From positions 124,001 to 188,000 of the forward strand of contig JAHLVW010000066.1 in assembly GCA_019058275.1 (NCBI GenBank): a stretch of DNA of 64,000 nt, written 5' to 3'. The position numbers and the translations under genes were made by a program. Positions 54,503-63,637 of the stretch are shown in pieces. The notes below the pieces were generated by a model that did not search any database, was not told where the DNA came from, and saw only the letters and a program-made list of their open reading frames with translations. The first letter of the stretch is position 1. Every line of letters starts with the position of its first letter. This DNA comes from Candidatus Heimdallarchaeota archaeon. Its GTDB lineage: Archaea; Asgardarchaeota; Heimdallarchaeia; JABLTI01.

Positions 54503-54667
54503 CTTTTCCACTTCTTTTTTATCCACTATTAGAAATCTTTCATTATAAATTTAATTCCTCTTACTTTTATTGAATAATTACGAACTTTTTAGTTATAATA
54601 ATCAAGAAAAGATAAATGAAAAACAAATAATAATGAAATAGCTATTTATGAATTAGAGGTTTTAATA

Positions 54668-55204
54668 CTGGTAAACTACATAAAAGCAGCTTTACACTCG
54701 CTTATATCTTTAGTAATAGGTCTCATTCTGACTTTCCCAATTTTCTATCTCGTTACTAATCATAGAGCTTTGTTTTGGTTTTTGTTAATTTTCATATGGG
54801 GAACTATCAGCTCAATAAATGGTTATTTACTTAAGGATAAACTTGATGGTTTGATCGTCACCCTCTTTCTGAGTAGCTTTCAATTCATCTTTCTATTTTT
54901 AATGTTGTTAATTTTTAATAGCTTTGCAACTATCTTTTTGGAAGTTTTGAACTTTTCAGAAACTAGTGGTATAAATAAGGGTGGTACGTTTATACAATCA
55001 TTTTTGATAACTTTAATAATAATGTCAATAATGGCAGTTATATTAATAATATTTACAATTCTTGGCACGTTAATTGATACATTAATAAGTAATTTAAAAC
55101 TGGAACAGTCAGCAATGAATAGTGAAACAGATTTTTACAAAAAGTATGAGAGTCCTGCTGATGCAGGTCGATATAGATCAAAAGAAACAGATGATTTTGA
55201 TTAG
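54668..55204 (+). CDS. Four-helix membrane protein, probable CTG start
   Basis: Membrane protein of unknown family with helices near the N-terminus, at about 34-50, 56-84 and 107-131, and a charged cytoplasmic tail. The only conventional start, TTG 54770, falls inside a hydrophobic stretch and lacks a ribosome site. The same frame continues upstream as VNYIKAALHSLISLVIGLIL, an additional helix, back to CTG 54668 with GAGG about 8 bases before it, and no ATG, GTG or TTG is available. A CTG start is therefore likely, though a sequence error near the true start is possible. Confidence 0.6.
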   Translation: MVNYIKAALHSLISLVIGLILTFPIFYLVTNHRALFWFLLIFIWGTISSINGYLLKDKLDGLIVTLFLSSFQFIFLFLMLLIFNSFATIFLEVLNFSETSGINKGGTFIQSFLITLIIMSIMAVILIIFTILGTLIDTLISNLKLEQSAMNSETDFYKKYESPADAGRYRSKETDDFD

Positions 55205-55279
55205 ACATCTGCTTATTTAATAAGTGTTTTATATCATTTCAACTTCTTATTACATTGTATAATTAAAATTGTGATTATA

Positions 55280-55783
55280 ATGAGCAAAGGCAAAGTTGCA
55301 TTAGGAGCACTAATTGGTTCCTTGATTGGTGTCGGTTTGTTAGTTCTAGGCATTTATTTAGCTAGTTCTACAGGTATATTTTGGTTGGTATTCCTTATAG
55401 CTGTTGTAGGTTGGTTAATAGCTGGACTGACAGCAGGTTTAATAGCTACTTCTCCCGGTAGAGGTGCTTTAGCAGGTTTTATAACAGCAGTATTTACGTT
55501 TATTATTAATTCAATTGTAATAGTATTCTTGACTACCGTAACTGCTTCAGGATTCTTTATACTATTAGTCGAAATTCTTACACTCGGAATGTATGATGGA
55601 TCTTCTATCCCAACAGAAGTTGTTATCATTTTTGTTCTAATTGGGTTATTAGTATCCTTTATTGTATCATTATTTTCAGGTGTTTTCAATATTGTTGGTG
55701 GACTAATAGGAGGAGCAATAAGAAATCCAAACAAAAGACAACAAGATGCCTATCAAGAGTATCCAACTGAAGATTATCGCTAA
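55280..55783 (+). CDS. Small membrane protein with four hydrophobic segments
   Basis: About 167 residues with hydrophobic segments near residues 5-25, 32-55, 60-85 and 115-145, rich in glycine and alanine (ALGALIGSLIGVGLL; GLTAGLIATSPGRGALAGF), resembling DUF5518-type archaeal membrane proteins. The C-terminus is polar. ATG 55280 is preferred to GTG 55271. It follows the previous membrane protein by about 75 bases on the same strand. Function unknown. Confidence 0.72.
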   Translation: MSKGKVALGALIGSLIGVGLLVLGIYLASSTGIFWLVFLIAVVGWLIAGLTAGLIATSPGRGALAGFITAVFTFIINSIVIVFLTTVTASGFFILLVEILTLGMYDGSSIPTEVVIIFVLIGLLVSFIVSLFSGVFNIVGGLIGGAIRNPNKRQQDAYQEYPTEDYR

Positions 55784-55942
55784 AGTATAATAAAATTAGT
55801 AACTAAATCAGTAAGAAATGTCTTTCATTTAATGATTTAGTTGTTCTTCTTTTTCTTTTTAACAGTTAATTTTATTATTTGAAAATCGTTAATATAATTA
55901 CGAAAATCGCAGCTTATCTTAAAGTAAGAAGTTGATGCAGAA

Positions 55943-56368
55943 ATGATCGATAAAATTGACAAAAAAATAATTGATCTCTTATTAGAAGACTCTCGAGTCA
56001 CTAATGTTCAAATAGCCAATAAAATAAAGCGAAGTGAATCGACTGTAAGACAAAGATTGACCAAATTAACTGACAAAGGTATTATAAAGAAATTTTCAAT
56101 TATTTTGAATCCAATAGCCTTTGGTTATAATACTGTTGCTTTTGTAGGACTAAACACTCATCCAGGAAAGCTATTAAAAGCTATCAAATCGCTTAAAAAA
56201 ATCGATGGTATTGTCTCAATATCTACAACGACAGGTGATTATATGATTCTTTGTGAAATTTGGGCTGAAGATGGAGTTCATCTCTCAGATATTATAGACA
56301 AAATAGAGGATATTGATGGGGTATTAGAGGTTTTACCTTCAATAATACAAGAAAAACATAAAGAGTAA
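55943..56368 (+). CDS. Lrp/AsnC-family transcription regulator
   Basis: 141 residues with the standard layout: N-terminal helix-turn-helix (DKKIIDLLLEDSRVTNVQIANKIKRSESTVRQRL) followed by the RAM ligand-binding domain (VAFVGLNTHPGKLLKAIKSL; STTTGDYMILCEIWAED). Likely a homodimer or octamer controlling amino-acid metabolism or itself; target genes are not evident from neighbours. ATG 55943 start. Its stop lies inside a bidirectional terminator shared with the convergent GTPase gene. Confidence 0.92.
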   Translation: MIDKIDKKIIDLLLEDSRVTNVQIANKIKRSESTVRQRLTKLTDKGIIKKFSIILNPIAFGYNTVAFVGLNTHPGKLLKAIKSLKKIDGIVSISTTTGDYMILCEIWAEDGVHLSDIIDKIEDIDGVLEVLPSIIQEKHKE

Positions 56369-56390
56369 TTTGACAGAGGGTCAAATTACT
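56364..56390. terminator. Bidirectional terminator between Lrp and GTPase genes
   Basis: AGTAATTTGAC-AGAGG-GTCAAATTACT is a perfect 11-bp stem with a 5-nt loop that covers the stop codons of both convergent genes and is followed on the plus strand by TATCTTTTA. Confidence 0.65.
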
Positions 56391-57348
56391 TATCTTTTAT
56401 TATATCAAGAGGATAGTTATCTTCTAGTAATTGCTTCAAGCATTCCTTTTTACTATCAGTAAATATACGTTCAACTTTATCGCTAAGTGTTTTAAGGATT
56501 TGAACAGCTCTTGCTGCTGGATCATTTTCACCAACAATAATACCTATGACGATATTTTCTTTCTTAATAATTATTAGCTGATTTTTGTGAGCTTGTAATA
56601 ATGTTTCAGCTTTAGGATATTGCTCCATTTGACGAATAAATCTACTTAGTTCATACTTTCCTCTTTTAAAAAGCTCAACACGTTTAGCTTGTGTTTTAGG
56701 TTTACCAAGAATTACCGTTTCAATTTCTGTTCCATCGCTATCAAAAATAAAACCACCTAGTATCTTGACATTGGTCAATGGAAGATCTTGATCAGCTGCC
56801 AAGTTATGGGTTAACCAATCCCAGCTCTCAAAAAGGTCTTCACCTGTTAATGCAGAGCATCTCGAGAAATTATACTTTCTTTGTAATCTAATTAGCTCTC
56901 CAAAATCAATAACATCTAAAACATCATCAGAACTTGCGGCATCTTCTAAATCAATCTTATTAGATAAGAACAAAACAGGTGCTTCTTGATTATAACTTAG
57001 AGCATTATTGAACTCTTCTGCAGCAATATTAAAACGCTTTTTATCTGCTGAATCCAAAACAAAGACAAGACCATCTGCGCTTGAGACAAATTTTTCCCAT
57101 AAAGTTTCACGTAGAGGCATTTGTCCTCCTAAATCATAGACAACAAACTCTAATGATCGGTATTTGTAAATCTCTATGTTAATACCAAAAGTAGGTCGTG
57201 TTAAATTGAATTCGGAACGCAATAACCTGTTAATAATTGTAGTTTTTCCTGCTCCATCTAAGCCAACGATCGCTACGGTTTTTTTATTCTCATTAGAATC
57301 ATCTTCTTTTGAATCGCGTCCTTTCATTATCTTCCTAAACAAAGTCAT
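56386..57348 (-). CDS. Arf-like small GTPase with extra C-terminal domain
   Basis: 320 residues. The G domain (about 23-185) carries Arf-type motifs: G1 GLDGAGKTT at 29-37, switch-I threonine in RPTFG at 53, G3 DLGGQ at 72-76 (Arf form rather than Ras DTAGQ), G4 NKID at 130-133 and G5 SAL at 165-167. Residues about 193-320 form an extra alpha/beta domain (VKILGGFIFDSDGTEIETVILG; LIIIKKENIVIGIIVGENDPAARAV) reminiscent of longin or roadblock-type profilin-like folds. No lipidation signal (no Gly2, no C-terminal Cys). Such GTPases are a hallmark of Asgard archaea and relate to eukaryotic membrane traffic proteins. Confidence 0.88.
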   Translation of the reverse strand: MTLFRKIMKGRDSKEDDSNENKKTVAIVGLDGAGKTTIINRLLRSEFNLTRPTFGINIEIYKYRSLEFVVYDLGGQMPLRETLWEKFVSSADGLVFVLDSADKKRFNIAAEEFNNALSYNQEAPVLFLSNKIDLEDAASSDDVLDVIDFGELIRLQRKYNFSRCSALTGEDLFESWDWLTHNLAADQDLPLTNVKILGGFIFDSDGTEIETVILGKPKTQAKRVELFKRGKYELSRFIRQMEQYPKAETLLQAHKNQLIIIKKENIVIGIIVGENDPAARAVQILKTLSDKVERIFTDSKKECLKQLLEDNYPLDIIKDK

Positions 57349-57603
57349 TGTAACATAATCCTGTCTCTTAATAGAAATGGTCGATATTGTTAGAAATGTC
57401 TTAATAACTGTTTTTTATAAATTCGATATGTAAACTATCCGTTAAAAGTCTTACTTAAGAGGAAGAAAGAAAAAATTCTTGTATGTCTACAAGAAAATAT
57501 ATCAATTTGCAGTCAGCAGATATATTATAAAATTTGTAAGTAATAGAGTAATCAATAAAATAGCAATCAACGTTAATTAAAATGATATAAAAGGTGAATC
57601 TTG

Positions 57604-58533
57604 TTGAGCCAGCAAAATGTAATCGAAATAATGGGTTTAAAGAAAACTAGAGAAGATGATGAAATACTAGCTGGCATATCTTTTAATGTTCAAAAAGGAG
57701 AAATTTTTGCTTTACTAGGTTCGGATGGTTCTGGTAAAAGCTCAATTATGGAAATCCTAGTAGGATTGCAGAAACCAACAGAAGGAGATGCTACAGTCTT
57801 AGGATATGATATTAAAAGCAAAATCAAAATGAGGGAAATTAAAAAATTAATCGGTGTTTTACCACAAGAATTTCGAACTCACGATAATCTCACAGTGAAG
57901 GAAAACATCCTTTTTTGGGGCAAAATGTATGATAAAATGATTGAGATAAATGAGCTACTAGCTTTACTTCAATTAGATAATGTTAAGGGTGAACAATACA
58001 AAAAATTACCTCTAAATGTAAAAAGAAGAGTAGGTCTAGCAATTGCTTTTGTAAATGATCCTGAAATTGTTTTTCTTGACGAACCTTCTGCTGGATTAGA
58101 TCAATTCTCGAAAAAAGAAGTATGGGAGATTCTTAAAGCATTTAATAAACAAGGGAAAACAATTTTTTTGACAACAAATGATGCTCTTGAGCCACAAGCA
58201 ATAGCAAATAGAGTGGCTATAATTCATAGAGGTTTAATAAAGGATATCGGAACTCCTATGGAGTTAATAGATAGATTTAGTACCGGAAATAAAGTAATAG
58301 TACGTTGTCCAAATGAAGAAGTAAAAGCATTAGCAATTGAAACACTTCAAAGTGTATGTCCGATAGAAATTATCGATGATGACATCGTCATATCTAGTGA
58401 AGAAATAACCTTATTGGAAATTTTAGGGAAATTGGATAAAGCAGATGTACGTTATTCTGATATTGTGACAAAGAGACCAACACTAAATGATGTCTTCATA
58501 ACTTTAACAGGAGAGACTTTGAGCAAACGATAA
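57604..58533 (+). CDS. ABC transporter ATP-binding protein with degenerate motifs
   Basis: ATPase of an ABC-2-type exporter. Walker A GSDGSGKSS, Q-loop VLPQE, Walker B EIVFLDEPSAGLD and D-loop are intact. The LSGGQ signature is replaced by LPLNVKRR, and the H-loop, normally TTH, is TTN. About 90 residues follow the core and resemble the DUF4162-like tail of these ATPases. The TTG at 57604 is 6 bases after AGGTGA; TTG 57601 is an alternative. Two permease genes follow, so the transporter is probably a permease heterodimer with two copies of this ATPase. Substrate unknown. Confidence 0.88.
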   Translation: MSQQNVIEIMGLKKTREDDEILAGISFNVQKGEIFALLGSDGSGKSSIMEILVGLQKPTEGDATVLGYDIKSKIKMREIKKLIGVLPQEFRTHDNLTVKENILFWGKMYDKMIEINELLALLQLDNVKGEQYKKLPLNVKRRVGLAIAFVNDPEIVFLDEPSAGLDQFSKKEVWEILKAFNKQGKTIFLTTNDALEPQAIANRVAIIHRGLIKDIGTPMELIDRFSTGNKVIVRCPNEEVKALAIETLQSVCPIEIIDDDIVISSEEITLLEILGKLDKADVRYSDIVTKRPTLNDVFITLTGETLSKR

Positions 58534-58562
58534 ATTTGGTGAAGGAAATTTGAGCAAACGAT
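58518..58562 (+). repeat. 14-bp direct repeat at the ATPase-permease junction
   Basis: TTTGAGCAAACGAT occurs at 58518-58531 and 58549-58562. It encodes the end of the ATPase (LSKR) and the start of the first permease (SKR). This suggests that a short duplication created or moved the permease start. Confidence 0.5.
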
Positions 58563-59734
58563 CTAAGGAAAATTCCAGAAATAATAATAAAGGAGAATTT
58601 TCTGAAAGTCGGTTTACCATTTTTATGAAAAAAATTCGTTCAAGTTTACGAAGAATAACTAATCAAGTTAAAGGTATAAGCTTAAGACATTTTAGATCTC
58701 CAAGTTCAATCTTTTGGTCTGTAGTTTACCCAATAATTCTTATTCTTTTATTTGGATCAATGTTTGGTCGCTCTATAGATACATCCTATAATCTAGATGT
58801 TTTGGATTGGGATGATAGTAAAGAATCAAATGATTTTATTCAATATTTAGGAAATCTGACATCTCTTACAATAAATATAATTGAAGAGCAAGTTATCATT
58901 CCTGAAAACTGGCTAAAAGAGAACAATAAGGATATTTTACTTGTGATACCTTTTAACTGGGGCAATCGTCTTTCGTTAAATCTAACAAGTAATTTAACTG
59001 TCTACTCAGATCCTTCATCTTCGACAGCAAAAGCGATTTTGGTTATAATTGAAGAAGCAGTTACAGAATTAAACTTCGATCTTCTTAATTTGGAGACAAG
59101 ATTTGGATTCTTAGTTGAAAGTTACTATATTGAAGAATTAAGTTTCATTGACTCTTTTGTTCCTGGCATTATTATGATTTCAGTAACAACAATTGCCCTT
59201 TTTACAGGATTAAGCTATGATTTAGAAGAAAAACATAGTGGCATTTTGCTAAAACTAGCTACAACACCGACAATGAAATTTGAGTGGATATTATCAAAAC
59301 AGATTTGGCAAGTCATTTTAACTTTAATTGCAAGTACACTAACTATTCTGTTTGCGTTAATATTTGATTTTACTGCAACAAGCCTGCATCCAATGATGAT
59401 TGTTTTTGTTATTTATGGAACTATGACTTTTACAGGAATAGCAATGATTCTAGTAAGAATAATCACGAATCCTGATGGAGTTATTCTAGCTTCCGTATTG
59501 CTTACAATACCTCAGATATTCCTAAGTGGAGCACTATTCCCATTGGATACATTACCTCAATTTCTACAGTATATTGGACGAATATTTCCTTTGTTTTATT
59601 TAACTGAAGGTATAAGAGCTTTAATGCTTGATTATACGAAAACACAATTTTGGTTGTATTTCAGCATCTCAACCATTTTAGCATTTGGATTGTTTATATT
59701 AGGGATACTTGTTACCAATTGGAAGAAGGAGTGA
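58550..59734 (+). CDS. ABC-2 type permease (first)
   Basis: 394 residues: one membrane helix at about 55-75, a large extracellular domain (about 80-200), then five C-terminal helices, the ABC-2/YhgE-like exporter layout. GIILLKLATTPTMKFEWILSKQIW is the characteristic cytoplasmic segment. The start TTG 58550 lies in the direct repeat noted separately and has GAAGG just upstream. The second permease begins 7 bases after its stop. Predicted exporter of a lipid, peptide or drug; substrate unknown. Confidence 0.88.
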   Translation: MSKRSKENSRNNNKGEFSESRFTIFMKKIRSSLRRITNQVKGISLRHFRSPSSIFWSVVYPIILILLFGSMFGRSIDTSYNLDVLDWDDSKESNDFIQYLGNLTSLTINIIEEQVIIPENWLKENNKDILLVIPFNWGNRLSLNLTSNLTVYSDPSSSTAKAILVIIEEAVTELNFDLLNLETRFGFLVESYYIEELSFIDSFVPGIIMISVTTIALFTGLSYDLEEKHSGILLKLATTPTMKFEWILSKQIWQVILTLIASTLTILFALIFDFTATSLHPMMIVFVIYGTMTFTGIAMILVRIITNPDGVILASVLLTIPQIFLSGALFPLDTLPQFLQYIGRIFPLFYLTEGIRALMLDYTKTQFWLYFSISTILAFGLFILGILVTNWKKE

Positions 59735-59740
59735 TTAAGG

Positions 59741-60904
59741 ATGAATGATGAAAGTAAAATCAAATTGGCTGGAAGAAAAATCCTGAATTTCTTCATACAT
59801 CTTAGTCATAGTTTTAGACGTATTGGTAACCACATTAATGCTTCTTTCAAATTATTCTATCGTTCACGAATAACAGTGTTCTTACTCCTCTTCTATCCTA
59901 TTATACTTCTTCTGTTATTTGGTTCTATATTTGCAAAACATGACATATACTCATTTAATTTAGAAGTTCAAGATAATGATAATACAATTATTTCTGAAGA
60001 ATTAATACTGAACCTAACAGCTATAGATATTTTAGAGATAAATCGTTTATCTAGTGATGTTGATCCAAAGGAATACCTTCAAGAAAATGGGTTGTATGCT
60101 TGTCTAGTTATACCGGAAAATTGGACGTTGCATTCATATAACCCTAGCTTTTCTTCATCAAATGTTACATTAATAATTGATCCATATTCTTCAAGTGCTC
60201 AAAGTGTAGTACATATAGTTATGAAAACGATAAAAGATTTCAATATCCAACAAAATGGTTCAATACCTCGAGTCAATATTGAAACTGAAAATTTCTATTC
60301 AGATACTATTAGTTACATAGATTTCTTTCTACCAGGGATAATTGGCATCACAATTATGAATGCAGGTATTTTGGGTACAATTTTCAGACAAGCTCACTTC
60401 AAACAATCAGGTTTGTTTAGGAAATATGCAACAACACCATTAACAAGGTGGGAATATGTCTCTGCAGAAATTACTTGGCAATTCCTTTTAGCATTTATAG
60501 CAACGACTCTAACAGTCTTTACAGCTTGGCTAGTTTTTAGTTTCAGTTGGGTTAGTTTCAGTGTGTTAATTATTCCAATAATTCTCGTAGGTGTAGTTCT
60601 CTTTTCAGGGATAGGATTATTGATTAGTCAAATAATTAGAAATCCAAAAAACTCTCTTGTAATTGGTACATTGTTCACTATTCCAATGTTATTTCTTAGC
60701 GGAATCTTTTTCGATTTTACAGGAATAAAGACATTAAGGATAATATCCAAATTCTCGCCATTAACTTTCATAGTTGAAGCATTAAGATCTAGTATGATAA
60801 CAAGGGATATTGGAAATGCTTGGATGAACATAGGTATAGCTTTTGGAATAGGAATTGTAGCAATCGTTATTGGTGTATTTCTCACAAAATGGGAAAGAGA
60901 CTAG
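59741..60904 (+). CDS. ABC-2 type permease (second)
   Basis: 387 residues with the same layout as the upstream permease: helix at about 47-66, extracellular domain, then five helices. The segment SGLFRKYATTPLTRWEYVSAEITW matches the first permease, so the two are paralogues from a duplication and should pair as a heterodimer. GGAG and AAGG lie before ATG 59741. It ends with TAG; the pyrophosphatase gene follows 33 bases on. Confidence 0.88.
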   Translation: MNDESKIKLAGRKILNFFIHLSHSFRRIGNHINASFKLFYRSRITVFLLLFYPIILLLLFGSIFAKHDIYSFNLEVQDNDNTIISEELILNLTAIDILEINRLSSDVDPKEYLQENGLYACLVIPENWTLHSYNPSFSSSNVTLIIDPYSSSAQSVVHIVMKTIKDFNIQQNGSIPRVNIETENFYSDTISYIDFFLPGIIGITIMNAGILGTIFRQAHFKQSGLFRKYATTPLTRWEYVSAEITWQFLLAFIATTLTVFTAWLVFSFSWVSFSVLIIPIILVGVVLFSGIGLLISQIIRNPKNSLVIGTLFTIPMLFLSGIFFDFTGIKTLRIISKFSPLTFIVEALRSSMITRDIGNAWMNIGIAFGIGIVAIVIGVFLTKWERD

Positions 60905-60937
60905 CATAGTACAACTCATAAGGATGATATCAGAAAC

Positions 60938-61507
60938 ATGACAAATAGAAGGAAACTAACTTTCGTTACTAAAAACAAAGAAAAAATCTCAGATATAACA
61001 AAGATGCTAGGAGATAAAATTGATTTAAAATTCCTATCCGAGTTAGAGTTGCTTGAGATTCAATCCTTATCTGTTGAAGAAGTTGTTGCTTTCAAAGCTA
61101 AACAAGCACATGAAATTCTAGGTGTTCCTGTTGCTGTTTCGGATAGTGGTTTGGAAATAAAATCCTTAAATAATTTCCCTGGAGCTTTAGTGAAATTTGT
61201 AAATGAAACGATTGGACAAGAGGGTATAGTAAGGTTGTTAGAAAACAATCAAGATAGAAAATCTTTTTTTGTTGCAGCTATCGGATACTGTGATTCAAAA
61301 CATGGAACAAAAGTTTTCGTTGAAAGAGATGAAGGGACAATTGCACAAGAACCAAGAGGGAAGGGGTGGCATTTTGATTGTATATTTGTACCAAAAGGAG
61401 ATACGAGAACTTGGGCTGAAATAGGACGAAAAAGAAAAAATGAAGATTCTGCTTTTAGAAGAGCTTTAGAAAAAATGTTTAATTTCTTGCTGAAAAATGA
61501 TAAGTGA
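60938..61507 (+). CDS. rdgB: XTP/dITP pyrophosphatase (RdgB/HAM1)
   Basis: House-cleaning enzyme that hydrolyses ITP, dITP and XTP to their monophosphates. FVTKNKEK at the N-terminus, the catalytic VSDSGLEI, FPGALVKF and the C-terminal GWHFDCIFVPKG with SAFRRALEKM match the family. Length 189 residues is normal. ATG 60938, with AAGGATG upstream. It may share the ABC transcript; this is a placement effect rather than a known functional link. Confidence 0.93.
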   Translation: MTNRRKLTFVTKNKEKISDITKMLGDKIDLKFLSELELLEIQSLSVEEVVAFKAKQAHEILGVPVAVSDSGLEIKSLNNFPGALVKFVNETIGQEGIVRLLENNQDRKSFFVAAIGYCDSKHGTKVFVERDEGTIAQEPRGKGWHFDCIFVPKGDTRTWAEIGRKRKNEDSAFRRALEKMFNFLLKNDK

Positions 61508-61525
61508 TGAAAAATAGCAGTTAAG

Positions 61526-62863
61526 CTATAATTCATCAACATCTGAAACTGGAGATCTTGTAAAGATCATGAATGAGTAAATGAGAAAGGCAACATAGAG
61601 CAATTTCATGATTATAACTATCATTGAATGAATAGATTTTATTTCTTTAGCATAGAAAAATAAGTATGATGCAACAAGAATTCCCATTAATGAGCTAGCA
61701 ACAATGATCAATAGCATGTTTTCATATTTTTCCAATCTTTCTCGTTTAATACCTGACTTGATTCCAAGAACAACTGACAACCCACCTATAGGTGCAATAA
61801 TTAATTGTGATAATCCAATTGGTATCAAGAGACTTCTGCCAATAATCTGTTTAATATCATAGTAGTATCGTCGTAAATCTTCAAATTGTCTATTCAAAAG
61901 GGTTCTATGGTCTTTCTTAATCCTTCGACGGTACCAATCTGAAATTCTTCTTCTTCGACCAGTTAGAACTTTTGGCGCAATGTCTTTTTCAGGATTCCTA
62001 AATAATTTAACTGCAGGAATAATATAGAACGTAATAATTGATACAGCAGCGATTATCCCCTTGTATATTTCATTTATTAAATCAAGTGTTCCGAGAAATC
62101 CAACGACATTTTGCAAGAATTCACTTGCTGGAATTGTTGAACCAGGCCAAACAATAATTGCTCTAATTATAGTGAAAAGTGATAATACAATTCCAAGAAT
62201 CATCATAACATAAAGTGGGACTAGCATTATTAGCTTGAATTTTCTAGGTTCTAGTTCCTCTTGTCTATGAATAACCCTTTCAGCAAATTTCCCTCTATAT
62301 TCTTTCTTTATCTCATCAATTTTCTCTTTCTCTTTATCAACTTCAGTTTCAAATTTCTTCTTTTCCTTCTTTAATTCAAGTCTTCTGTCTTCCAGTTTTT
62401 CCTTTTCACGTTTGATTTTTCTTTTTGACCAACTTCCAGCAGCTATTTTTTCTTCAATCAATTTTTCTTTTTGATCTAACTCTTGATCTAATTTTTTATA
62501 TTCTTCTTTTTTCTTATTCTCAACTTCATCTAATCTTTCTAATTCTTTCTCCAATTTTAGGATATCTTTTTCACTATATGCTTTCTTCTTTGCTGATCTA
62601 GTAAGACTACCAATTATCTTTTGAGCTATTGGCACATAACCAGTGATAAATCCGAAACCACTCAAAACTTGTTGAAAAATGAAATAAACTAACAGCGGAT
62701 AAAATACTATGTCTAGATAAGTAACATTCTCGCCTTTCAAAGTAGCTACTAAAACTATTGTGATTATTAAAACAATTAATCCTGTAGTGAAAGCAATGTA
62801 ATAGCTCTTGTCAACTTTTTTTACTGCTTCACTAATTCGATCGTATTTTCCTTTACCATTCAT
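61526..62863 (-). CDS. Membrane protein with cytosolic coiled coil
   Basis: 445 residues: two N-terminal membrane helices (about 22-42 and 50-70), a long charged coiled coil (about 92-205, rich in E, K, L), then about five more helices with a basic stretch (GRRRRISDWYRRRIKK) between the fourth and fifth. No family recognised. The coiled coil should project into the cytoplasm. Start ATG 62863. It is convergent with rdgB. Confidence 0.75.
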   Translation of the reverse strand: MNGKGKYDRISEAVKKVDKSYYIAFTTGLIVLIITIVLVATLKGENVTYLDIVFYPLLVYFIFQQVLSGFGFITGYVPIAQKIIGSLTRSAKKKAYSEKDILKLEKELERLDEVENKKKEEYKKLDQELDQKEKLIEEKIAAGSWSKRKIKREKEKLEDRRLELKKEKKKFETEVDKEKEKIDEIKKEYRGKFAERVIHRQEELEPRKFKLIMLVPLYVMMILGIVLSLFTIIRAIIVWPGSTIPASEFLQNVVGFLGTLDLINEIYKGIIAAVSIITFYIIPAVKLFRNPEKDIAPKVLTGRRRRISDWYRRRIKKDHRTLLNRQFEDLRRYYYDIKQIIGRSLLIPIGLSQLIIAPIGGLSVVLGIKSGIKRERLEKYENMLLIIVASSLMGILVASYLFFYAKEIKSIHSMIVIIMKLLYVAFLIYSFMIFTRSPVSDVDEL

Positions 62864-63010
62864 AGTTATAGAAGATTGTAGTTGGAAACAAAAAGATTTC
62901 GCTAGTTATTTTTGAATCAGTATTTAACATTAACTTTTAGTAACACTAGACATAAGTTAGAATTGGTTTTCCTGAATCATATAATGAAATTACCTTTAGA
63001 AGCGATCTAG

Positions 63011-63526
63011 ATGAAATACAATATTCGAAAAGCGACAATTTATGATATTAATCAAATATATGAAATTGAGAATCTATGTTTTAATAAAATAGATCGTTTT
63101 AGTAAAGATTTTTTCTACTTGTTCTTGTTAGGAAGAAAATATGAAATATTCTTAGTAGCTACAATTGAGAATACAAAAGAGGAGATAGTCATAGGTTTCA
63201 TTGTTGCTTATCTAAATTCAATTAACAATTATGAAATTGCTACTGTTAATGTTCATCCAGAATGGCGTCGAATAGGAGCAGGATATAATTTAATGTTACA
63301 ACTGGAAGAAGCTGTAGTTATAATTGTACCAGAATTAAGAAATCGAAAGATGATTGATACGAATTCAGAAGAAATCACAATAGAACTAACAGTTCAAACT
63401 GAAAACGAAGCTGCAAAGAATATCTACCATAAATTAGAATACAAGCAAATAGAAGTAATACCTGATTACTATAAAAAAGGAAGTGCTGGCATTCGTATGG
63501 TTAAGAAATTAAAAATAAGTCTTTAA
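63011..63526 (+). CDS. RimI-like GNAT acetyltransferase
   Basis: 171 residues, one GNAT domain. VNVHPEWRRIGAGYNLML is the acetyl-CoA loop, and ELTVQTENEAAKNIYHKLEYKQI is the usual beta5 motif of RimI-type N-terminal acetyltransferases, as in archaeal Ard1/NAT. An insertion of about 15 residues (VPELRNRKMIDTNSEE) is present between the core elements. ATG 63011. Substrate probably protein N-termini, by family resemblance only. Confidence 0.85.
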   Translation: MKYNIRKATIYDINQIYEIENLCFNKIDRFSKDFFYLFLLGRKYEIFLVATIENTKEEIVIGFIVAYLNSINNYEIATVNVHPEWRRIGAGYNLMLQLEEAVVIIVPELRNRKMIDTNSEEITIELTVQTENEAAKNIYHKLEYKQIEVIPDYYKKGSAGIRMVKKLKISL

Positions 63527-63637
63527 TAACTTCCAAAAACATAGTAAATTAAAACGGAAACCGTCTATACACATACATTTTTATCTAAGTCTAGAAAAAA
63601 GAATGTTAAGCGTTAAAGATCGGAGTAATGTACAAAT

